Source: UBA4738 sp002413305 (GTDB lineage: Bacteria > Actinomycetota > UBA4738). Taken from it: 34,605 nt of DNA. Both the position numbers and the translations under genes were made by a program. Each line of letters starts with the position of its first letter. Within the stretch, counting starts at the first letter, position 1. Under the pieces are notes generated by a model, which saw only the letters and a program-made list of their open reading frames with translations, was not told where the DNA came from and made no database searches. The stretch is taken from positions 1 to 34,605 of the forward strand of contig DAIUAM010000033.1 of assembly GCA_036847185.1 (NCBI GenBank), read 5' to 3'. Shown piece by piece: positions 23,681-30,781 of the stretch.

Positions 23681-24964
23681 GTGCTGGACCTGAAGGCGAT
23701 CCGGGAGGACCCCGAGCCGTTCCGTCGCGCGCTGGAACGCCGGGGGGCGGCGGCCGACCTCGACCGCGCGCTCGAGCTGGACGAACGCCGCCGTGCGCTC
23801 ATCGCGGAGGTGGAGGGCCTGCGCGCCGAACAGAACCGCGTGTCGAAGCAGCTCGGACATGCTGTCGCTCGAATCGAGGGTGAAGAGTTTCGACAACGAC
23901 TTCTTGAGCAAGCACATTCGATCTCGGCTCAAATCAAAGAGCTCGAACCCAAACTCGCGCAAGCGGAGAGTGAGTTCGAGTCACTGGCCGCAAGGCTCCC
24001 GAACATCCCCGACGAGTCCGCGCCCGACGGGCGCTCCGACGAGGACAACGAGGTCCTGCGCGTGGAGGGCGAGCCGCCCACGTTCGACTTCGAGCCGAAG
24101 GACCACCTGGAGCTCGGGCAGGCGCTGGGGATGATCGACGCCGAACGCGGCGCCCGGACGTCCGGGGCCCGGTTCGCCTACCTCACGTCCGACGCGGTGC
24201 TCATCCAGTTCGCGCTGGTCCAGTACGGCTTGGTGTTCGCCCTGGAACGCGGGCTGATCCCTGTGGTCCCGCCGGTCCTGGTGCGCGAGGAGGCGATGTA
24301 CGGGACCGGCTTCCTGCCCACGGATGAGGCGCAGATCTACGTGACCCGTGAGGACGACCTGTACCTGGTGGGGACCTCGGAGGTTCCGCTGGCCGCGCTC
24401 CACACCGGCGAGATCCTGGAGCCGGAAGACCTTCCACGCCGCTATGTGGGGTATTCGACGTGCTTCCGGCGTGAAGCCGGCACCTATGGGAAGGACACCC
24501 GGGGGATCTTCCGGGTCCACCAGTTCGACAAGATGGAGATGTTCAGCTTCGTCCTACCGGAGGAATCGCGGGACGAACACGACCGCCTGCTGGCCTGGCA
24601 GGAGGAGTGGGTGCGGTCGCTCGAGCTCCCCTATCGCGTGGTGAACGTGTGCACGGGCGAGCTGGGCGCGTCGGCGGCGAAGAAGTACGACCTCGAGGTC
24701 TGGCTGCCTGGCCAGGGGAAGTACCGCGAGCTCACCTCGACCTCGAACACCACCGACTACCAGGCCCGCCGGCTCGAGTGCCGGGTCCGCCTCCCCGACG
24801 GCAATCGACCGGTCCACACGCTGAACGGGACACTATGTGCCATCGGGCGGACGATCGTGGCCCTGCTCGAGAACGGGCAGCGCGAAGACGGAACGGTGGA
24901 ATTACCGGCCGTCCTTCGGGCATACATCCCCCATGTGAGAGAGCTCCCGACCGAGGAAGGCTGA
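23681..24964 (+). CDS. serS: Serine--tRNA ligase
   Basis: 427 residues, the normal length. The N-terminal coiled-coil arm (about 30-105) that grips the long variable arm of tRNA-Ser is followed by the class II core. Motif 2 lies in CFRREAGTYGKDTRGIFRVHQF, with F-x-K-x-E nearby (DKMEMF), and motif 3 in LNGTLCAIGRTIVALLEN. It charges tRNA-Ser with serine. GTG at 23681 starts one base after the DUF4446-like gene's stop, with no strong ribosome site, suggesting coupling. Bases 23858-23985, the tip of the coiled-coil arm, use noticeably more A/T at third positions than the rest of the gene, though the reading frame and family fit are intact. Confidence 0.97.
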   Translation: MLDLKAIREDPEPFRRALERRGAAADLDRALELDERRRALIAEVEGLRAEQNRVSKQLGHAVARIEGEEFRQRLLEQAHSISAQIKELEPKLAQAESEFESLAARLPNIPDESAPDGRSDEDNEVLRVEGEPPTFDFEPKDHLELGQALGMIDAERGARTSGARFAYLTSDAVLIQFALVQYGLVFALERGLIPVVPPVLVREEAMYGTGFLPTDEAQIYVTREDDLYLVGTSEVPLAALHTGEILEPEDLPRRYVGYSTCFRREAGTYGKDTRGIFRVHQFDKMEMFSFVLPEESRDEHDRLLAWQEEWVRSLELPYRVVNVCTGELGASAAKKYDLEVWLPGQGKYRELTSTSNTTDYQARRLECRVRLPDGNRPVHTLNGTLCAIGRTIVALLENGQREDGTVELPAVLRAYIPHVRELPTEEG

Positions 24965-25001
24965 GAGGCTCCCACCGGCCCGCGGTCGGAGGAAGCCCGC
25001 C

Positions 25002-25295
25002 ATGACCGGAACGCATCGAGGGGAATCCCACGCCATCGAGTGGACGTGGTCCCGGCAGGCCAAGCGCATCGTCGTCATGACCGGTATGGGGTTCGTCTTC
25101 TTCTGGGTCATCGTGCTGCCGTACTACTACCTGGCCCACGAGCCCCGAAGCTTCCTCACCCAGGCCGTCGAGGGCGGGACGTTTCTGGCGTTCGCGGTGC
25201 TGATGCCCTGCTACCTGCTGTTCGCATGGATCCGCCGCCGCGTGGCGGTGGGGTGGGAGCGACGGCACCCGCACAGTCCCCAGGTGGGTCAGTGA
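25002..25295 (+). CDS. Small two-helix membrane protein of unknown function
   Basis: 97 residues with two hydrophobic helices (about 24-45 and 59-76) separated by a short loop with YYYLAHEPRS, and a basic C-terminus. The ATG at 25002 has GGAGGAAG seven bases upstream. It follows serS by 37 bases on the same strand and may be read with it. Its last codons overlap the end of a convergent minus-strand gene by 7 bases. I do not recognise a named family. Confidence 0.65.
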   Translation: MTGTHRGESHAIEWTWSRQAKRIVVMTGMGFVFFWVIVLPYYYLAHEPRSFLTQAVEGGTFLAFAVLMPCYLLFAWIRRRVAVGWERRHPHSPQVGQ

Positions 25296-25498
25296 TGCAG
25301 GAAGAACGTCCAGCCGCGGATGAAGAAGTGCCAGCCCAACCAGATCCAGCAGCCGAACAGGAACCACCGGCCGAGCCGGTAGCTCATCGCATACCCGAAC
25401 ACCCGGCCGAGCCTCGGGAAACCCCTCGCGGTGGCCAGCGCCTCCCAGCCGGCCAGCAGGCCGAACAGCACCAGCCAGCCCACCAGTCCCACCGTCAT
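25289..25498 (-). CDS. DUF6186-like small membrane protein (paralogue A)
   Basis: 69 residues with the pattern GWLVLFGLLAGWEALA, then a polar loop, then LGRWFLFGCWIWLGWHFFIRG. These are two membrane helices rich in tryptophan with a WE motif at the end of the first and GRW-LFG-W-LG in the second. The gene 18 bases away on the other strand shares this pattern, so the two are paralogues. I believe this is the small actinobacterial DUF6186 family, of unknown function. The ATG at 25498 has only a weak ribosome site. It converges with the 97-residue membrane protein. Confidence 0.65.
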   Translation of the reverse strand: MTVGLVGWLVLFGLLAGWEALATARGFPRLGRVFGYAMSYRLGRWFLFGCWIWLGWHFFIRGWTFFLHH

Positions 25499-25516
25499 CT
25501 GCTCACCCACAGCCAG

Positions 25517-25711
25517 GTGGTCGGGCTCTCGGGATGGCTCCTGATCTTCTCGGCCGGTGTGGCGTGGGAGCTGGTCGCGCTCTTCACTCGCAGCCCCCAC
25601 CTGGTCACCCTGAGCCACATGGTCGAGTGGGTCGAACGACCGATCGAGGGGCGCTGGGCGTTGTTCGGCATCTGGCTCGTCCTTGGGTTCTACATCTTCG
25701 TGCCCCGGTAG
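25517..25711 (+). CDS. DUF6186-like small membrane protein (paralogue B)
   Basis: 64 residues from the GTG at 25517: GLSGWLLIFSAGVAWELVA, a loop, then EGRWALFGIWLVLGFYIF. It matches paralogue A in both helices (GWL-x-F, WE-x-x-A, GRW-x-LFG-x-W-x-x-LG). The frame is open further left to an ATG at 25295, but that stretch is proline/glutamate-rich sequence antisense to paralogue A, so the short form is preferred. The start codons of A and B lie 18 bases apart, leaving no room for separate promoters between them. It converges with the next gene, 7 bases between stops. Confidence 0.6.
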   Translation: MVGLSGWLLIFSAGVAWELVALFTRSPHLVTLSHMVEWVERPIEGRWALFGIWLVLGFYIFVPR

Positions 25712-25718
25712 CTCGAGA

Positions 25719-27407
25719 CTAACAACCACCGACCGGGGCCAGGTCGGGCACCAGGCTGGGCACGTGCCAGGGGCCCGCCAGGGCGGCCACCACGTGGGCC
25801 AAGCGCACGCCGACACCGGGGTGGCGCGTGGGGACACCGGTGAGGATGTCTTCGATCACCACGTCGACACCGGGCTCGTCGATCAGCGTTCCGTGGACCG
25901 CAGAGAACACGAACTCAGCTCCGGCTGGGGCCAGTGGGTAGACGCCGTCGACGGAGTCGGCGAGGGCGCGGAACGATACCTCATCGACCCCAGCCGGCGG
26001 TGGAGAGGTTCCCAGGCTCGCGATGAGCGCCTTGCACTGGACGAGATCGCGAACGAACGGCGCGTCGGCCGAGGCCGGGATCGGGGCGATGTTGCGGATA
26101 AGCGCGGCCAGCCCACGCAAGCCCCACCCCGTCCCGACGCCCCAGCCCTCGCGTCCGCGGGGCGGGTAGTAGACGGACGACAGGCCGACGGGCAGGTCCA
26201 TCACGATCAGCCGGTCGACCATACCGCTGGACGGCCGGTAGATCCGAAGGATGAACGTCCGGGCCACCAGGGCTCCTTCGCTGTCGGCCACGATCGTGAC
26301 CGGGCTCCGGTGCCCGCGGTGCAACGCGGCCACCTCCTGGCCCATGCGTCGTGCAGACACGTCCAGCGGTTGCAGCGTGTCCCGTGGCCCGTACGGCGCC
26401 AACCGGCCCCGGGTGTCGAGCCCGAGGTACGAGAACTGATACCCGACGAAGTCCTTCGGCAATTGGAATCGCTGCCCCGGGGACCAGTGGGAGTTGTAGC
26501 CGGAGGCGGCCAGGACGGGGTGGCCGTCGCCGCGGACGGGGATCGGGACGGCGCTTCCGGCCGGCTTCGAGCTTCGGGCGTTCACCGCGAAACCCACGCT
26601 GGTTCCCCCGGTCGCCACGCCGAACATCGCCACCACCGCGACCGGGACGAGCCGGTTCGCCCATCTGCGCACCCGGGCCCGTGCCGGGGCGGGAGCCTCG
26701 GCGATCCTCGAGACGATCTCGAAGATGACCTTCGCGTTCAGCAGGCCGGCCGCCGCGGCCATCAGCAGGGCCACCGGGAGCGGCGCCACCGACACCAACG
26801 TGCCCGCCAGCGTGAGGCCGAGGAACCCCACCACCAGCCAGCCGACGCTCACCCACGTTGGCCCCCAGCGCCACCATCCCCCCGCGGTCTGGTTCAGCGC
26901 ACCCCGATGGATGAGCACGGCGATGACCAAGGTGGGCGGGAGCGCGGCGAAGAACAGGTACGACACGTGCATGAGCGCCATACCGAACAGGAGCACCACC
27001 CAGGGCAGGAGCAGCACGCCGGCCACCACGTGGAACGCGAGGGCCCGAGGGAAGGCCCGGAGCATGCTCGGGGCGGCGCGGTCCTTCGGCCACGCCATCT
27101 GGACCATGAACGCGACGTAGAGGCTGCGCAGGACGAGCATGCCCAGCAGTTCGAGCGCCAGCGTCAGCCAGGAGTTGTGGTAGACGGCGATCCACCGCAG
27201 GTCGTGGAAGAGGTCGAAGGGCGGCGGCGCGCTGACCTGGGGCCCCAGGGCGGCGCCGTCCTTGGGGCCGAGCTGGAGGAGCAGGGTGGTCTCGACGACC
27301 GGGGCGAGGACGGCCGGGACGAGCAGCTGCCAGCGGCGAAAGAGGCCTGCACGAGGCTCGGATGCTGCCATTTGGGCCCCCGAAGGGAGGTGAATCGTCT
27401 CCTCCAT
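25719..27407 (-). CDS. Polytopic membrane protein with C-terminal alpha/beta-hydrolase-like domain
   Basis: 562 residues. The first 280 or so carry about six or seven hydrophobic helices. The rest looks like an external soluble domain that starts PVRGDGHPVLAASGYNSHW and contains VADSEGALVARTF, a nucleophile-elbow-like motif in which the first glycine of GxSxG is alanine-aspartate. FVFSAVHGTLIDEPG could supply the catalytic histidine. This suggests a membrane-tethered esterase, lipase or thioesterase-like enzyme; the exact family is not recognised. It lies downstream of the plsC-like gene on the same strand, 82 bases apart, so a lipid-related role is possible. Confidence 0.6.
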   Translation of the reverse strand: MEETIHLPSGAQMAASEPRAGLFRRWQLLVPAVLAPVVETTLLLQLGPKDGAALGPQVSAPPPFDLFHDLRWIAVYHNSWLTLALELLGMLVLRSLYVAFMVQMAWPKDRAAPSMLRAFPRALAFHVVAGVLLLPWVVLLFGMALMHVSYLFFAALPPTLVIAVLIHRGALNQTAGGWWRWGPTWVSVGWLVVGFLGLTLAGTLVSVAPLPVALLMAAAAGLLNAKVIFEIVSRIAEAPAPARARVRRWANRLVPVAVVAMFGVATGGTSVGFAVNARSSKPAGSAVPIPVRGDGHPVLAASGYNSHWSPGQRFQLPKDFVGYQFSYLGLDTRGRLAPYGPRDTLQPLDVSARRMGQEVAALHRGHRSPVTIVADSEGALVARTFILRIYRPSSGMVDRLIVMDLPVGLSSVYYPPRGREGWGVGTGWGLRGLAALIRNIAPIPASADAPFVRDLVQCKALIASLGTSPPPAGVDEVSFRALADSVDGVYPLAPAGAEFVFSAVHGTLIDEPGVDVVIEDILTGVPTRHPGVGVRLAHVVAALAGPWHVPSLVPDLAPVGGC

Positions 27408-27489
27408 AGTGTTCCCACCCGAACGAAAAGAGAAGGGAGTTTCGACCCGCCCGGACCGGGATCTCGGGGAGGACCGCCGAAGGCGGGCG

Positions 27490-28206
27490 TCAGCGGGAGA
27501 TCGCCTCACACATCCGGCGGGCCCGGAGCATCTCGGCTTCGATCGCGCTCATGATCGTGCGGGTGGCCTCGCGCAGGCGCGCGCCGGCGAGCGGTTCGTC
27601 CCCCAACGACATCGGCGACCCGTAGACCACCGCCAGCGGCAGGCGCTTCAGCGGGCGAACATGGAGCGGACCCTTGGGCCAGCGCGCCTGGGTTCCCCAG
27701 ATGCCCACGGGCACGACCGGCACCCCGGCGGCCACAGCGATCCGGGTCACCCCGGAGAGCCCCTTCAGCGGTGTCTCGCTGGGCTTCACCCTGCCCTCAG
27801 GGAAGATGCCCGCCAGGCCGCCACCTTTCAGCCAGCTCACCAGCTCGTCCAGCGCGCCGAGGTCCCGGTTCCCGCGCCGGATGGGGATCTGTCGGGTCAC
27901 CCGAAGGCCCCGCCCCCACACGGGATGCTCGAAGACCTCCGCGGCGGCCAGGAAGCGCATCGTCCGGCCGTGTTCGGACACGCCCATCGCCACCGCGACC
28001 GGGTCCAGCACGCTGACGTGGTTCGGGGCGATGATGGCCGGCCCTTCGAACGGGATCCGGTCGAGCCCCGCGTAGCGGATCCGGAAGGCCCCGCGCATCA
28101 GCGAGCCCACGATCAGGTCGGCGGCCCGCCACCACCGGTCCTTCTCCCCCAGCAGGTCCGCGCGGCGGCGCGCTGCGTTCGGCCTGCCGTCGCCCGATGA
28201 CTGCAC
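27490..28206 (-). CDS. 1-acyl-sn-glycerol-3-phosphate acyltransferase (PlsC family)
   Basis: 238 residues. The acyltransferase motif NHVSVLD places catalytic H63 and D68, and the substrate motif FPEGR is at 135-139, followed by GVPVVPVGIWG. PlsC transfers an acyl group to lysophosphatidate to make phosphatidate at the membrane surface. Related actinobacterial enzymes can use other acceptors, so the substrate is not certain. The start is the GTG at 28206, with GGGAGGAG seven bases upstream. It is divergent from the PHP-domain gene 61 bases away. Confidence 0.92.
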   Translation of the reverse strand: MQSSGDGRPNAARRRADLLGEKDRWWRAADLIVGSLMRGAFRIRYAGLDRIPFEGPAIIAPNHVSVLDPVAVAMGVSEHGRTMRFLAAAEVFEHPVWGRGLRVTRQIPIRRGNRDLGALDELVSWLKGGGLAGIFPEGRVKPSETPLKGLSGVTRIAVAAGVPVVPVGIWGTQARWPKGPLHVRPLKRLPLAVVYGSPMSLGDEPLAGARLREATRTIMSAIEAEMLRARRMCEAISR

Positions 28207-28267
28207 CTGGCTCTCCTCCCGAGAGGTGCCGAGAGGATACCTTCGCCTGCGCGGGTATCTTCGGCGG

Positions 28268-29326
28268 ATGCCGCTCACCAACGCCCAGCTTTCCGAGCTC
28301 CTGGCCCGCGCTTCCGGAGACGAGGTCACCGGGTCGAACCGCGAGAAGGCGTTGAAACGGGCGGGGCGTTCGGCCTTCTTCTGGCAGCACGAAGCGTGGA
28401 CGGTGGTCGAAGCCGACCGCCCACTCACGGAGCTCACGAACGTGGGGCCGTGGCTGGCCGGAGTGCTGGGGGAGTGGCTGACCTCGGACGATCCGCCGGA
28501 GCCGCCGGAGCCGCCGCCGCTGCGGAGCGGGTTCCTGACCTACGCGGAGGTGCGCGAAACCCTGGACGCCGAGCCGGCCTGGCGAGCCGAGGTGCGGGGG
28601 GACCTCCAGATGCACACCACGTTCTCGGACGGGAGGGCGCCGATCGACGACATGGTCCGCGGAGCCGCCGCCTTCGGGTACGGGTTCGTTGGGATCACCG
28701 ACCATTCCAAGACCCTGCCGATCGCGAACGGGATGGACGAGGCCCGGCTGGCGGTGGAGGGCATGGAGATCGACCGGATCAACCGGGAGCTCGAAGCGGA
28801 GGGCGCCGGGCTGCGCGTGCTGAAGTCGATCGAGATGGACATCACGCCGGAGGGGAAGGAGGACATGGATCTCGACGCCCTGGCCCGGCTGGATCTGGTC
28901 CTCGGCGCGTTCCACTCGAAGCTCCGGCTGAAGGAGGACCAGACCGAGCGCTACCGGCGCGCGATCGGCAACCCGGCCTTCCACATCCTGGCGCACCCGA
29001 AGTGCCGGATGTTCGACCGTCGGATCGGGTTGGAGGCCGACTGGCCGAAGGTGTTCGAAGCGGCCGCCGAGGCCGGCAAGGCGGTAGAGATCGATGCCCA
29101 TCCGAACCGGCAGGACCTGAGCGTGGAGCTGCTGGAGGTCGCCCGGGAGGTCCCCGGCCTGGTGTTCTCCATGGGAACGGATGCGCACTCGGTGGCCGAA
29201 CTGGCCGGGCTGGACTTCGGGCTGGCGGCGGCGGCCCGGGCGAACATCCCCCGGGAGCGGATCCTCAGCTTCTGGTCGCGGGAGGACGTGCTGGCGTGGG
29301 CGGCGTCGCACCCGGTGCAGGGTTAG
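28268..29326 (+). CDS. PHP-domain metal-dependent phosphoesterase (PolX-type PHP without polymerase)
   Basis: 352 residues. An N-terminal segment of about 75 residues ends in a helix-hairpin-helix-like ELTNVGPWLAGVLGEW and a proline linker. The PHP domain starts near residue 112 with GDLQMHTTFSDG (first metal histidines) and continues with GITDHS, SIEMDIT, GAFHSK, ILAHPKCR, IDAHPNR and GTDAHS, which supply the remaining metal ligands. This resembles the C-terminal PHP domain of bacterial family X DNA polymerases, here without the polymerase. It is likely a 3'-phosphatase/exonuclease or histidinol-phosphatase-like enzyme. The ATG at 28268 follows a TATCTT at 28256-28261 and may be leaderless. 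Its stop overlaps that of the JAMM gene by 4 bases. Confidence 0.88.
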   Translation: MPLTNAQLSELLARASGDEVTGSNREKALKRAGRSAFFWQHEAWTVVEADRPLTELTNVGPWLAGVLGEWLTSDDPPEPPEPPPLRSGFLTYAEVRETLDAEPAWRAEVRGDLQMHTTFSDGRAPIDDMVRGAAAFGYGFVGITDHSKTLPIANGMDEARLAVEGMEIDRINRELEAEGAGLRVLKSIEMDITPEGKEDMDLDALARLDLVLGAFHSKLRLKEDQTERYRRAIGNPAFHILAHPKCRMFDRRIGLEADWPKVFEAAAEAGKAVEIDAHPNRQDLSVELLEVAREVPGLVFSMGTDAHSVAELAGLDFGLAAAARANIPRERILSFWSREDVLAWAASHPVQG

Positions 29327-30285
29327 CCGGTGGCGACGGGGACGTTCAGCATCTGGCCGATGAGGATGTGGCCGGGGCTCACGCCCGGGTTGGCCGCGGC
29401 GACCTTGTTCCATTCCACGCCGGATCCGTAGAAGATCTCCGCGATCCGCCACATCGAATCGCCGGGCTTGACGAGGTAGCGAACGGTCACCGTGCCCTTC
29501 CCCGGCTGGGACCGAGCCCTGCGGAGCTTGGCCTGCGTGGCGGCGAGGCTCTGGCGGGTGGCGGCGAGCTGGGCCAGGTTGGCTTCGACCTGCGCCCTCG
29601 CCGCGGCGAGCTCGGATCGAAGCTTGCTGATCTGGTCACCGAGGCCTCCCGACGAAGCGACGGCCGGGGAGCGTCGTACCGGCGTCGGCCTGGAGGTGGC
29701 GTCGCGGGGATGGTGGATCGTGTCGCCCACCCAGAAGCCACCGAGCGCTGCGGCAGCGAGCCCCAGCGTGACCAGCGAGGCGGTCGACCGGCGGCGGGAG
29801 GGCCGATTGACCTCGGCGTGCGCAAGCGCCGCCGCCGCGGCCTCCTTCGTCGGTTCGCTCGCCCGGTCGATGCGGTCAACACGATCGAGCTGCCAGCCGA
29901 ACCATGCCCGGTCGTGCTCGATGGGATCCACCACCAGCGCCAGCGAGTACAGATCGGAGAACATGGCCGCATGCACGAGCCGGTCGAAGTCCGACAGAGA
30001 GGTGCCGCCGTTCGGGTGGGAGTGGTACCAGCCAACGATCCTGAGGCCTGGATGCTCGTCGTGGAGGCCGGCGTAGATGGTCTTCCAGGAATCGGCGGAG
30101 ATCGAGATCTCACCCCGATTCTCTTCGATCGCCGGAGCGGGGAGGAAGGCCTCGACCGTGGCCGACATCTGGTCCTGGCCGGGCGTACCCAGCAGCACGC
30201 CTCCGACCTTGTGGTCGGGTGCGGCACCGGCGAGCCCCTCGATCGCGTCGAGGATGCCGGGGGAGACGGCCGGCATGCCAGGCAT
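29323..30285 (-). CDS. JAMM/MPN metalloprotease-like domain fused to TM, coiled coil and LysM
   Basis: 320 residues with an uncommon order of parts. Residues 1-135 form an MPN/JAMM domain with a perfect HxHx7SxxD zinc motif: H88, H90, S98, D101. The glutamate that usually sits in ExxGxLLG is lysine (K26 in HKVGGVLLG). A basic stretch (162-166) precedes one membrane helix (about 168-188), then a low-complexity linker, a coiled coil (about 215-257) and a LysM domain (about 268-317, ending LIGQMLNVP). By the positive-inside rule the JAMM part is cytoplasmic and LysM faces the wall. JAMM enzymes cut isopeptide bonds or process ubiquitin-like proteins. The -10 TAGACT lies 6 bases before the ATG, so it is probably leaderless. 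Confidence 0.88.
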   Translation of the reverse strand: MPGMPAVSPGILDAIEGLAGAAPDHKVGGVLLGTPGQDQMSATVEAFLPAPAIEENRGEISISADSWKTIYAGLHDEHPGLRIVGWYHSHPNGGTSLSDFDRLVHAAMFSDLYSLALVVDPIEHDRAWFGWQLDRVDRIDRASEPTKEAAAAALAHAEVNRPSRRRSTASLVTLGLAAAALGGFWVGDTIHHPRDATSRPTPVRRSPAVASSGGLGDQISKLRSELAAARAQVEANLAQLAATRQSLAATQAKLRRARSQPGKGTVTVRYLVKPGDSMWRIAEIFYGSGVEWNKVAAANPGVSPGHILIGQMLNVPVATG

Positions 30286-30291
30286 CGAGCA

Positions 30292-30297
30292 AGTCTA
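30292..30297 (-). promoter_or_regulatory. -10 element of the JAMM-LysM gene (leaderless)
   Basis: TAGACT on the minus strand ends 6 bases before the ATG at 30285, so the transcript should start at or within a base of the start codon. No ribosome site is present. The -35 region is not recognisable. Confidence 0.45.
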
Positions 30298-30364
30298 TCC
30301 CGGAGGGCACCTCCAGACGCCGGCAGTCAAGCGGGATCGACGCTGATGAACTCCGTCCCGGCCG

Positions 30365-30421
30365 CCACGCGCGCGGCGAAGCGAGCGCTTCGCGCTCGCG
30401 AAGCGAGCGCTTCGCGCGTGG
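30365..30421. repeat. Tandem double hairpin with alternative pairing
   Basis: GCGAAGC-GAGC-GCTTCGC occurs twice, at 30376-30393 and 30398-30415, separated by GCTC, the complement of the GAGC loop. The right arm of copy one can also pair with the left arm of copy two around the GCTC. Outer arms CCACGCGCG (30365-30373) and CGCGCGTGG (30413-30421) enclose the whole. It lies outside any gene, just upstream of the JAMM gene. It could be a REP-like element, an RNA structure or a protein-binding site. Confidence 0.7.
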
Positions 30422-30498
30422 CGTCCTCCGCTGTCAACGCGGTGCCCTCGACGCGGGCATTCCGTAGGTGGGCTCGTCCATGTCGTGAGACGCGCGGA

Positions 30499-30609
30499 TC
30501 AGGGGTCGCTCGACCCAATCATCTCGGTACCGGTGGTCCCGCCCATGTCCATGCGCATCCGCTCCCCGGCGACCGGCCTCACCTGGAACTTGAGCACGGA
30601 CTTCCGCAT
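30499..30609 (-). CDS. Possible small protein or C-terminal gene fragment (36 residues)
   Basis: From the ATG at 30609 the frame reads MRKSVLKFQVRPVAGERMRM and ends TGTEMIGSSDP. Nearly every codon ends in G or C, unlike the other frames here, which argues for present or past coding. There is no recognisable family and no strong ribosome site. Upstream is a G/T-rich stretch (30612-30638 on the minus strand) with several G-runs. The rest of 30422-30781 shows no other gene. Confidence 0.3.
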   Translation of the reverse strand: MRKSVLKFQVRPVAGERMRMDMGGTTGTEMIGSSDP

Positions 30610-30781
30610 GTCACCAAACAAAACCAACCCAACCCCGAGCTAGGGGACCCACATGTCTGGCGGTTCATGCAGGGGACCACGGTGGTCCATATGACTTGGC
30701 ACGATCTTCTTGGTAGGTGCGGCGGCGGGCCGTCTCGACCGGCTTGAGGTCCGAACGATTTGAGGCCACACTGATCCCTCC

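Noticed and set aside
25295..25516. Longer start of DUF6186 paralogue B, coupled to the preceding gene
   Set aside because: The added Pro/Glu/Gln-rich sequence is the antisense of paralogue A, whose hydrophobic, family-like frame is more convincing.
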